NCBI GenBank assembly: GCA_910587805.1 | Contig: CAJUNM010000012.1 | Location: 1 to 40,603, forward strand | Origin: an uncultured Christensenellaceae bacterium | GTDB taxonomy: Bacteria > Bacillota > Clostridia > Christensenellales > Pumilibacteraceae | Direction of reading: 5' to 3' | DNA: 40,603 nt | In this document: one piece after another, positions 1 through 7,287 of the stretch | How positions within the stretch are numbered: position 1 is the stretch's first letter | Layout of the letters: each line of letters starts with the position of its first letter | Made by a program: the position numbers and the translations under genes | Notes under the pieces: generated by a model | Seen by the model: only the letters and a program-made list of their open reading frames with translations | Databases searched by the model: none | Told to the model about the DNA's origin: nothing

Positions 1-119
1 TCGTCGGGCGAGCTCCAATCGCTGTCTTCGGAGCAATCGTCGAAAAGCCACTCACGCGTTTCTTTTTCTCTGTCGTAGCTGTAATAATTGTCGTATATGG
101 TTATTTCTCTGTATTTCAT
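1..119 (-). CDS. small acidic protein, partial (window edge)
   Basis: Reading leftwards from an ATG at 119-117, an open frame runs off the window edge. The 39 visible residues begin MKYREITIYDNYYSYD and are rich in Asp, Glu and Tyr. Its ATG shares one base with the TAA of the upstream ORF (TAATG), so it is probably translated by coupling. This is the last visible member of a run of small minus-strand ORFs. I do not recognise the family. Short acidic proteins in tightly coupled strings are typical of phage and plasmid cargo, but no function can be assigned. Confidence 0.6.
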   Translation of the reverse strand, partial: MKYREITIYDNYYSYDREKETREWLFDDCSEDSDWSSPD

Positions 120-322
120 TATTCGATCCTCCTGTAAACGTCGTCTGCGAAGTATGCGCAAACGAGCCAATTGAAAAGGGCATGACATTTCACGCCCTTG
201 TAATCCACTATATAATCGTTGTCGCCGACCTTTTCGAGTACGGTTATTTCGTCCGTTACTTCGGGTTGTATCTTCCCGACGTTTAACGACTGTATATATG
301 CTTGAGTCTTGTACGGTTTCAT
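119..322 (-). CDS. small hypothetical protein (67 aa)
   Basis: A 67-residue ORF starting MKPYKTQAYIQSLNVG and ending YRRIE. It has no signal peptide or membrane segment; a central Val/Tyr/Lys-rich part precedes a Cys/Trp-containing hydrophobic stretch (HALFNWLVCAYFADDV). Its stop overlaps the start of the next ORF by one base (TAATG), and it begins two bases after the preceding ORF ends. That tight packing supports it as a real gene of a polycistronic string. The sequence looks like one compact single-domain protein. I recall similar small proteins from Firmicutes mobile elements but cannot name a family, so no function is proposed. Confidence 0.65.
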   Translation of the reverse strand: MKPYKTQAYIQSLNVGKIQPEVTDEITVLEKVGDNDYIVDYKGVKCHALFNWLVCAYFADDVYRRIE

Positions 323-323
323 T

Positions 324-611
324 TCAGCAAATCCCTCCGGTATAGAATCTATCCAAAATTTTGTACTCGCTTTTGTTTTTGACGCGCTTCCAATCCGATG
401 CTATATAGTCCGCTAACGCTCCGATGTTTGTGCTGTAGCAATCGGAAATACAGCACGAATAAACCTTGTTCACATATTCGAGTAGGGCGTCAATTCCGTA
501 ACTCGCGTCTATTTCGTTATATATTCCCGTGTGGAATATGTACGCCTTGATGCCGCTGTCGAACTTGTATTCGGCATTGTTGTATTTGATTGTGATTTCT
601 ACGCAGTCCAT
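324..611 (-). CDS. small hypothetical protein (95 aa)
   Basis: I place the start at the ATG at 611 (MDCVEITIKYNNAEYKFDSG) rather than at an upstream in-frame ATG, because this start shares one base with the TAA of the preceding ORF (TAATG). The 95 residues include a Cys pair (YSCCISDC), with no signal peptide or membrane segment. The pattern IKYNNAEYKFDSGIKAY suggests a small beta-rich N-terminal half followed by helices (IDALLEYVNKVY). It lies inside the coupled minus-strand string. No family was recognised. Confidence 0.6.
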   Translation of the reverse strand: MDCVEITIKYNNAEYKFDSGIKAYIFHTGIYNEIDASYGIDALLEYVNKVYSCCISDCYSTNIGALADYIASDWKRVKNKSEYKILDRFYTGGIC

Positions 612-922
612 TACATAACCTCCATAACACGTAGGTCTATAAACGAATGCGTGTACCAATCGTTTTTATCCGTAATGTGCCAATACACTTCGGACTCGCA
701 GGGATTGTTGTCTTCGAACTCGAACTCGTAATTGTCGTCCACGGGATAGCCGTCATCGTCGAATTCTATATCTCCGACCCATGACATTTCGGGATTGCGC
801 TCGTTGCAGATAAGCTCTTTGAATTTGTCATATGCGTCGTCGTATTTTCCGTAAACGAAAAGGTCTACGCTACCGGCGTCGGACGTAGACCAATTGAACT
901 GTACTATGTAGACTTTCTTCAT
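611..922 (-). CDS. small acidic hypothetical protein (103 aa)
   Basis: Start chosen at the ATG at 922 (MKKVYIVQFNWSTSDAGSVD), which overlaps the previous gene's TAA by one base; the longer upstream reading only extends over the neighbour in another frame. The protein is strongly acidic, with a run of Asp/Glu in its middle (DIEFDDDGYPVDDNYEFEFED, about residues 53-72). The N-terminus looks like a beta-strand plus helix (VYIVQFNW, then YDDAYDKFKELI), as in small proteins that convert a measured quantity into display-like records in phage genomes. Asp-rich small proteins of mobile elements can be DNA mimics, but nothing here proves that. Function unknown. Confidence 0.6.
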   Translation of the reverse strand: MKKVYIVQFNWSTSDAGSVDLFVYGKYDDAYDKFKELICNERNPEMSWVGDIEFDDDGYPVDDNYEFEFEDNNPCESEVYWHITDKNDWYTHSFIDLRVMEVM

Positions 923-1347
923 TATGCGATTCTCCTTATGCCGCCGACGCTTGACCGTACCATAATGCTGCCGAGTTCGCTGCAATCATCGTCGGACTTG
1001 TTCCAAACGTACGCAAAAGCTATGAACTCGTTATCGCCCTGCTTGTAAATAAGGTCGTCCCATTCTTCGGGATAGTTCGTAACGATAAGAAAATTCCAAA
1101 GCTCGCCGATGTTTGTTATCTCGTGTGTTATGGCGTAAACTTTGCAATTGTACCGTCTTTCTATTTGTTTCATTTTCTTTTCTATCTCGGGTTCTTGGTA
1201 AACCCAATAGCCTATGTACCATTCGAAATAGCATACGAGATCTCGGTCTTTGAAATCGTCTATAAACGGTTTGAAGATGTCAAGCTGTTTCATAAGCTCG
1301 ATTGCTTTGTCATTCTTTTCTTGAAGAGTAGGTCGGTTGTTTTTCAT
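922..1347 (-). CDS. hypothetical protein (141 aa), mobile-element type
   Basis: An ORF of 141 residues beginning MKNNRPTLQEKNDKAIELMK. A GGGAG ribosome binding site lies just upstream, and the ATG overlaps the TGA of the preceding 51-residue ORF (ATGA). Its stop overlaps the following start (TAATG). The N-terminal 40 residues look helical and charged; the middle has Trp/Tyr-rich segments (CYFEWYIGYWVY), and the C-terminus is Asp-rich then Arg/Gly-ended (SSVGGIRRIA). No membrane segment is convincing. I do not recognise a named domain. Coupled position and good spacing make it a real gene of the same operon. Confidence 0.65.
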   Translation of the reverse strand: MKNNRPTLQEKNDKAIELMKQLDIFKPFIDDFKDRDLVCYFEWYIGYWVYQEPEIEKKMKQIERRYNCKVYAITHEITNIGELWNFLIVTNYPEEWDDLIYKQGDNEFIAFAYVWNKSDDDCSELGSIMVRSSVGGIRRIA

Positions 1348-1499
1348 TTTGTATATCTCCCTTTGGATTTTTTAGCTTCTTGGTTGTATAGTTTTATTGC
1401 CGTTCTTTTGGTGTATCCGAAATACTGTCTTTCGCCGATCACACCGTATATGTCGTAAGCGCCTTGAAAGGTTATTCGTATAGACGTGATATATTTCAT
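1344..1499 (-). CDS. small basic protein (51 aa)
   Basis: A short reading frame found by reading the minus strand: ATG at 1499, TGA at 1346-1344, 51 residues beginning MKYITSIRITFQGAYDIYG and ending SKGRYTK. It has a good ribosome binding site (AAAGGAG, which also holds the stop of the upstream pseudogene) and an ATGA overlap with the next gene. It is basic, unlike its acidic neighbours, and is followed by a Lys-rich tail. No family was recognised. The coupling on both sides is the main reason to call it. Confidence 0.55.
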   Translation of the reverse strand: MKYITSIRITFQGAYDIYGVIGERQYFGYTKRTAIKLYNQEAKKSKGRYTK

Positions 1500-1509
1500 A
1501 GCCGCTCCT

Positions 1510-1812
1510 TTATATGTAATTTTGTAGTTGTTCGAAGTTAAGCCCGATGTTTCGGAGCGTTTCTTCGAATCCGAACCAAGCGAGCAGGTTTTGATTGTGT
1601 GTGTAGAGTATAAGCGGATCTTCGTCGTCCCAATTCTTGCCGAACAGGTCTTTCATCGAGTAAAGCCCCGTACCGTCCATAAGCTCCTTTAACAGCTTGT
1701 TTATTTCGTTACGGTATTTCTTGTAGAACGCCGTTGTTTGCGAATACCTCGCTTACCATGCCCGAAACGCAGCCGTGATACAGCACGTCTTTGAATATAT
1801 TCTTTATCACCA
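1510..1812 (-). pseudogene. DUF7222-like gene: 5'-truncated and frameshifted
   Basis: Two adjacent minus-strand frames together spell one protein. The first frame reads VIKNIFKDVLYHGCVSGMVSEV and soon stops (1709). The other frame carries on as TTAFYKKYRNEINKLLKELM, then GLYSMKDLFGKNWDDEDPL, then NQNLLAWFGFEE, ending at 1510. From memory this order (DVLYHGC..SG, AFYKKY, LFG..WD.EDPL, NLLAWFGFEE) is that of DUF7222 proteins of Firmicutes plasmids and phages. The frames join near 1735-1745, where loss of two bases (or gain of one) in GAGGTATTCGC would explain the shift. The N-terminal half of the family is missing: homology stops near 1800-1812, where a plus-strand gene begins. Family name is from recall; the frame join is seen directly. 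Confidence 0.6.
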
Positions 1813-4800
1813 TTGACAGAAGGCGCAGTTGCCAATCTTGCCAAATACGTGTCAAAACATAAAAAGAAATTATTTGTATTTGACGATAATCAAATTTTCG
1901 AAATAATAAAGCAACATTCGAGGTTCGAAACTGCTCATATATTAAAGGATTTGTCCAATTGGACTGGTAAGTTAAATATCGACACAAACGTTTTATTTGA
2001 CTGTGTTTCATTAGATAATTTCCATGTTTATTTAAATCAATATAAAGATAATAAAAGTTTGATTTACTCAATTTATGCATACAAAATATTTAATGAGATA
2101 GTAGACTGTGACATTTCTAAAGATGAAAATATAGATAAAAATAATGTTGTTGTAGAAAGCAGATATTATTCCATAAACAATTCCGCGCTACATGAAGAAA
2201 TAACTGATAACATAAAAGCATTCGATTTGTTTAGCTCGGAAATTGTATTGCGCAACAGAAATATGGCTGATAACAAAAAAGTTAAAATAGCTTTTCAAGA
2301 AAATATAAGGCAATTTAATCTACTTTCCAAACATGAGTATACGGTGGTTTTATATCCGGGGCAATGTATTGCCGCTGTATTTTATTTTAGAGCAATGAAT
2401 GATTCAATTCAATTGAAATTACCACTACCGTTGATCGAAGTAAACGAAAGGATTCTCAATTTACCTTTTGACAACACAATATTAAATTGCAGTGTTGTCG
2501 GCGAAACACCGTATTTAGGTAACGACAGTATATCGCTTAATGAATGTTGTACCGAACTTAATAAAATCGCACGAAAATTTGAAACAGTCGTTGTATATGG
2601 TAAGAGCGGAGTAGGCAAATCAAGATTTCTATACGAACTCCAAAAAGTGCGTATGCAAAACCAAAATACATGCTTTGTGTTTCATGGGGACAACTTATGT
2701 CATTCGACTTACGATTTCCTGCGCAGGATAATATTGGGCTATTATAATATTTCTTTTAATTCCCAGACTGGTAAAATAGAATTACCGTTTTATGAAGAAA
2801 ACTTTATTCATGATAAACTTTTCATAAAAAATATATCATTTATTGAATCTATCATTAATGGTGACAAAATTGATAATACGTATGCCAGAAATTGGCTTGT
2901 TTCACTATTAAAAAATAATGATATCACGTTAGTAATCGACAATGTACAAGTATTGAATAGTGATACTGTATCTCTATTAAGCGAAGTTGTTTCTGACCTA
3001 GATTCATGCATATGCAATAGTGAGATCGTATTATCGTTTAATACTGATTTTATTTTTAATAATCCATCGCTCTCCGTATTTTTTTCATACATTAAAAACA
3101 AAGTGGCAAAACCGCTTAAAATAGAAGTTCTTGGATTTAACAGGTATTTTGCTAAAGAATATTTGAGGCATTGCTTGGATCCAAACGGAATAAGATCGGA
3201 TTTGGACGATTTATGCGATATTATTCTTCAACGTTTAGAGCCTAAATCGGATTTAAATATCAACAGCAATACCGCATATAATCCGCTGTTTCTCAAACAA
3301 ATTATTTTATACTTATATCAATGCAAAATAATAGGGTTTAGTAACGATACGTTTTGCATTTTAAATAACGAAAAGTTTTTAGCGGCATTACAAGATTTAC
3401 CTGAAACATTATTTGAAACCATTACTATTCGCTACAAGCTTCTGCAAGAACATTTTATAAAACACAAAAAGCAACTATCCGATTTATTGTGGGCTGTATT
3501 AATATTCGGCGAAATGCCTGAATATTTTGTAAAATCTATTATAGCTGAAGAGCATGATGTTTTCAAGACATGCATTGAATTGGGATTTCTTAAATACGGC
3601 GTTTCCAATACCGTCATTTTCGAGCATGGATTAATTGCAAAGGCTGTTCTGCTATTACTCGAAAACAAGCCTTATTGTGAACAACCGACCATAACGTCTA
3701 TTAAAATTAATAAACTTACGGCAAAAAGAATATTGAAAACATGCGATCTATCATCTTATTCCGTCGTTAAACTCATTATAACTGATTACATAAAATCGTT
3801 GTCGTTATTAAAGTTTACTGAAATAATGTTCGATATATCGTACGCCGCAGTTCCGGACTATTTATTGCCGTACGGGACCAATTTGGTTATGCGATATTTA
3901 AAATGCTATAACGGTAAAGTCAATGCAAAAATTAAAATTAAAGCATTGTTAAATATGATGCATTCTTCTCAAGATAAATTAGGCGCGCAGAGAACCCAAA
4001 AAATGTTCTCATACATCATTAATTATCAAGTTAAAAATTACAAGCTTAATATTGGTGCTGTGGATGATTTTGTGGAATTAATGAAGTTTTATATGTACGA
4101 GCTACCGAATTCAGATAAGGATGCGTTTTTGGCAAATATGTGCGACATAGGTGAAGAATTATATAAGCAAGCTGGATTGGAAAATAAATGCGATGATTTT
4201 AGAATTTGGATTTTATGGGCGACTGGGAAAAATTGTATGCATTATAAACGTGATTTTAAAAATGCGGAGCAAATACTGAAAAAGGGAATAACTTTAGCAC
4301 AATCTACCCAAAACATACATCGTAGAGCGGAGTTGGAAATACAATACGGGGATTTGTTTGGATATTTAGAAAACAAAAGCGAAGCTATACGGCATTGGCG
4401 TAATGCCGCCGATTGCTTTTCGTCGTGTGAGCTTTATGATGAGATTCTCAAGCTTGTTTATAGAGGGAATGTTTTTCTGCTTGAAAAAAAATTGAGCAAG
4501 GTTGACGATATATTGCAGAACTTGAACGAGTTTTACGATAAGCCTGATTGCTATGCTTTTCTTAAAACGATAATAAACGACTTTTTAAGTAATTATTTGA
4601 TTCTTTTCTCTATAAGCACTAATGCTTTTGATGAAACATTACATAATAATGTAAAATTAATATTAAGTCGTTACCGTTCGGTTGCACTCGCTTACAACAC
4701 AAACAGCTATATGCTTGCTGCATATAAAACAGTGGTTTATCTAAAATACATATTGGAGTGCCATTCATTATCACGTAACGAAACGGCTGTTGTAAATGAA

Positions 4801-5091
4801 CAACAATTGATTTTGATTTTATGCGAGGAGATAATTGCTAATTATAGTTGGGAATCATCCAATTTTACGTACTTCTTTCCGATTTTTAAAGATATTGCTG
4901 AAGTTGCTATCAAAGATTCTATGGTGTACAAGAGAATTATCGAGCGTATGCCGTCGGACAAAATCGAATTATTCAATATTTTGGCTCATAAATCGAGCTC
5001 TACACCGATTACTGCGCCGACATTAAAACACGGTATATTCAACGATCTCGATAATATTGTAAATCTATTGCAATTTTCTTATACTTGGTAG
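1813..5091 (+). CDS. STAND/AAA_16-type ATPase with TPR-like C-terminus, probably 5'-truncated
   Basis: A 1092-residue protein with a P-loop GKSGVGKS at residues 263-270 and a Walker B-like ITLVIDN at 371-377, followed by a helical arm and a long alpha-helical C-terminus. TPR-like helices are seen around residues 810-890 (FKNAEQILKKGITLA, KSEAIRHWRNAADCF). This layout is that of STAND NTPases, which act as sensors in signalling and antiphage defence. The first 40 residues (TEGAVANLAKYVSKHKKKL, then FVFDDNQIFEII) resemble the end of an Mrr-like nuclease domain, as in Avs-type proteins; that is inference. The only start at hand is a TTG at 1813 with no ribosome binding site, and the frame is open back to 1795, so the true 5' part was probably lost at the junction. 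Base composition is far more AT-rich than in the flanks. It overlaps the convergent glycosyltransferase by 13 bp. Confidence 0.7.
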   Translation: MTEGAVANLAKYVSKHKKKLFVFDDNQIFEIIKQHSRFETAHILKDLSNWTGKLNIDTNVLFDCVSLDNFHVYLNQYKDNKSLIYSIYAYKIFNEIVDCDISKDENIDKNNVVVESRYYSINNSALHEEITDNIKAFDLFSSEIVLRNRNMADNKKVKIAFQENIRQFNLLSKHEYTVVLYPGQCIAAVFYFRAMNDSIQLKLPLPLIEVNERILNLPFDNTILNCSVVGETPYLGNDSISLNECCTELNKIARKFETVVVYGKSGVGKSRFLYELQKVRMQNQNTCFVFHGDNLCHSTYDFLRRIILGYYNISFNSQTGKIELPFYEENFIHDKLFIKNISFIESIINGDKIDNTYARNWLVSLLKNNDITLVIDNVQVLNSDTVSLLSEVVSDLDSCICNSEIVLSFNTDFIFNNPSLSVFFSYIKNKVAKPLKIEVLGFNRYFAKEYLRHCLDPNGIRSDLDDLCDIILQRLEPKSDLNINSNTAYNPLFLKQIILYLYQCKIIGFSNDTFCILNNEKFLAALQDLPETLFETITIRYKLLQEHFIKHKKQLSDLLWAVLIFGEMPEYFVKSIIAEEHDVFKTCIELGFLKYGVSNTVIFEHGLIAKAVLLLLENKPYCEQPTITSIKINKLTAKRILKTCDLSSYSVVKLIITDYIKSLSLLKFTEIMFDISYAAVPDYLLPYGTNLVMRYLKCYNGKVNAKIKIKALLNMMHSSQDKLGAQRTQKMFSYIINYQVKNYKLNIGAVDDFVELMKFYMYELPNSDKDAFLANMCDIGEELYKQAGLENKCDDFRIWILWATGKNCMHYKRDFKNAEQILKKGITLAQSTQNIHRRAELEIQYGDLFGYLENKSEAIRHWRNAADCFSSCELYDEILKLVYRGNVFLLEKKLSKVDDILQNLNEFYDKPDCYAFLKTIINDFLSNYLILFSISTNAFDETLHNNVKLILSRYRSVALAYNTNSYMLAAYKTVVYLKYILECHSLSRNETAVVNEQQLILILCEEIIANYSWESSNFTYFFPIFKDIAEVAIKDSMVYKRIIERMPSDKIELFNILAHKSSSTPITAPTLKHGIFNDLDNIVNLLQFSYTW

Positions 5092-6695
5092 GCAATTACT
5101 TTGTCGTTATAACGATTTTTGTATGCCCACCAGATATCGTTTTTATCTATAACGTTGTTATCGTTGACAATATAAATAAAAGGAATATTTAATAATTGTA
5201 ATTCTCCAAATATAACATCGCTTAATCTTATTTGTTTTTTATCCGAGTGAGCAGTTAGATTATATATGCCTTTTACCGTAATATGATGTTTGTTAGAGAT
5301 ATCTTTTATTTGAGATTCAGATAATCCAGTGGTAAAATCGAAAAGCAGACAGTCCGAATTAACTACATTTTTGCTATCTTCATAAATATCGGGGAGATTA
5401 TCGATGTATAAATTAGGCATTTTTGTAGCTAAGCCTCCGGTTACTATATAATATTCACCTTTATCGCAAAATGTAAAATCGTTTATCATAAATGCGCTAT
5501 AATTAGTTCGATCCGTACCCGAGTGAGACGAGTTCAAAGAATTGATTATCGACGAATATTTAATGCGGGGGCGCGACGGCAGTTTTCGTATTTTAACCTG
5601 TCGAGCAATACGGTAGCTTTCTTGAATGATTTTTACATATATTATTTCGGGATAGCAAAATAAATCCGTAGTTAAATAAACGCAATCAAACTGATGGTTG
5701 TTAAACGGCATTGCAAATCCCATGAGACCTAATTTGATAATTTGTGAATCACCATCTAAATATATAATACATCCGTCTGGATTTTTTTTGGAAACAGGCA
5801 AAATACACATTTCGCCTTTATTATTTAAATCAAAAGAATCTGGCAAATCTAATGCTATCATTTTATCTTTTATATATTTTAACGTTTCCAAAATATCGTT
5901 GCTCATGTGGAAGGCTATAAATATTTCAAGATAATGGCAAGCTTGCTGATAAAAGAAATAATATAGATTTTTTTTATTTGTTTGCATTATAGAATATAGG
6001 TCTCGATGATGTGAAAGATGGTAAGCATATGCTCCCGATATAAATTTAATGTCGCCGTGTTTTTCTAATCTGTATCCGAATTCGACATCCTCCGCTCCCC
6101 AGCCTAAAAAAGATTCATTGAATTTTCCGCAATCCAAATATGCTTTTTTCGTAGCGGCGCAATAACCTGTATAATAATATTGCCACTCGGATTTTGACAG
6201 AATGTTTTGCGGCACTAGTCCAGCTCGTTTATCGTATGCTAGATTATGTTTAAAGAAATCTTCAATTGTAGGATTACTTTCTAAAAAACGAAGGTAATCA
6301 AAGCCGGTCAGAAGATCCATTTGTTCCGGAGTATTTCCACCTTGTATGATATTCCCAAAAGCTCCAACATAACCACTAGAAAGAGTCATTCGTATTAAAT
6401 GTAAACAGTTATCCATTAAAACGATATCACCGTCCACAAATAAAAGAAACGGGTTCTTGGCATGCGTAGCCCCAATATTTCGATTTCTTGAGCGATTGCC
6501 TATCTGATCAGAATTAAGAATAAATAAATCGTCGGTGTTGCTATATTTTAAAAGAATATTTAAATGTGATTCATCCGAATTATCATTCACTATAATTATT
6601 TCGTCGCCAGTTATTCTTTGTCTTAATAACGCATCAATAACGAGATTAAGCCTATCATTATTGTGGCATATAACTACAATGCTGATTTTGGTCAT
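5079..6695 (-). CDS. family 2 glycosyltransferase with long C-terminal extension
   Basis: A 538-residue protein. Residues 1-240 form a GT-A fold glycosyltransferase: SIVVICHNNDRL at the start, IIIVNDNS at 33-40, the metal-binding-type FVDGD at 86-90, and GWGAEDVEFGYRL at 198-210, the acidic motif of polypeptide-GalNAc-transferase-like GT2 enzymes. It probably transfers a sugar from a nucleotide donor; the acceptor is unknown. The remaining 300 residues are unusual. Residues 328-362 (MPFNNHQFDCVYLTTD and on to ESYRIAR) resemble the late motifs of a class I methyltransferase, but no glycine-rich SAM motif is seen. The start has a GGAG site six bases upstream. No membrane segment is evident. It lies convergent to the STAND gene and upstream of a NACHT gene, with no polysaccharide genes nearby. 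Confidence 0.75.
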   Translation of the reverse strand: MTKISIVVICHNNDRLNLVIDALLRQRITGDEIIIVNDNSDESHLNILLKYSNTDDLFILNSDQIGNRSRNRNIGATHAKNPFLLFVDGDIVLMDNCLHLIRMTLSSGYVGAFGNIIQGGNTPEQMDLLTGFDYLRFLESNPTIEDFFKHNLAYDKRAGLVPQNILSKSEWQYYYTGYCAATKKAYLDCGKFNESFLGWGAEDVEFGYRLEKHGDIKFISGAYAYHLSHHRDLYSIMQTNKKNLYYFFYQQACHYLEIFIAFHMSNDILETLKYIKDKMIALDLPDSFDLNNKGEMCILPVSKKNPDGCIIYLDGDSQIIKLGLMGFAMPFNNHQFDCVYLTTDLFCYPEIIYVKIIQESYRIARQVKIRKLPSRPRIKYSSIINSLNSSHSGTDRTNYSAFMINDFTFCDKGEYYIVTGGLATKMPNLYIDNLPDIYEDSKNVVNSDCLLFDFTTGLSESQIKDISNKHHITVKGIYNLTAHSDKKQIRLSDVIFGELQLLNIPFIYIVNDNNVIDKNDIWWAYKNRYNDKVIAYQV

Positions 6696-7238
6696 TTTTT
6701 CTCCAAATAATTACAAGTTATTGTAAGACTCACTATTAGTAAATAACTATATTTATGAAAGAAACGCGTCATGAATTTATATTGAAATTCTCGATCGAAA
6801 AATAGTGTCCCAAGATAATGTCAAGCTCATGTTTGCGTCTGATTTTATAGCGATAATTTTTTAAGTAATATTATAAGTTTGAGAAAATAATACAGTAATC
6901 AATGAAGATGTGTTATTAATTCTGTTATTCTATATAAAGTAAAAATAGGTTAAAATGTAACAGACAGTTATATAAAAATTAAAGAATAGATTATTGGTGT
7001 AAAGTTAGTATAATCTTTATTTGAATGCAATTAAAACCATCTATTAAGATAATAATAGCGCAAAATAACGCGGTTTATTGCGAAATTGGTTGTTATAAAA
7101 GATATTTTAATACATTACTTGTGACAAAATGGTAAAATACGGGAGGCTAACGGCTGTCTAGGCAAGCAGTATATCAATTTATTATTAACTAGTTGAAAAA
7201 GTATGCGGTGTTAATATTAAATAAAGAAACAATATAAT
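6696..7238. other. AT-rich intergenic region
   Basis: About 540 bp between the divergent glycosyltransferase and NACHT genes. It is very AT-rich and has no open frame with a ribosome binding site on either strand. The glycosyltransferase ribosome binding site lies at its left end and the NACHT promoter at its right end. A locally GC-richer patch at 7140-7170 (GGGAGGCTAACGGCTG) stands out, but I could not assign it a role or a stable hairpin. Confidence 0.6.
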
Positions 7239-7267
7239 TTGACAAACTTACATTTTTTATCTATAAT
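7239..7267 (+). promoter_or_regulatory. consensus sigma-A promoter for the NACHT gene
   Basis: TTGACA at 7239-7244 and TATAAT at 7262-7267 are separated by exactly 17 bp, a perfect match to the sigma-A consensus. GGAGG at 7276-7280 lies seven bases before the ATG at 7288, which leaves only a very short leader. Such strength is notable for a defence-type gene, whose expression is usually modest. Confidence 0.85.
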
Positions 7268-7287
7268 GAAAGAATGGAGGATTAAAT

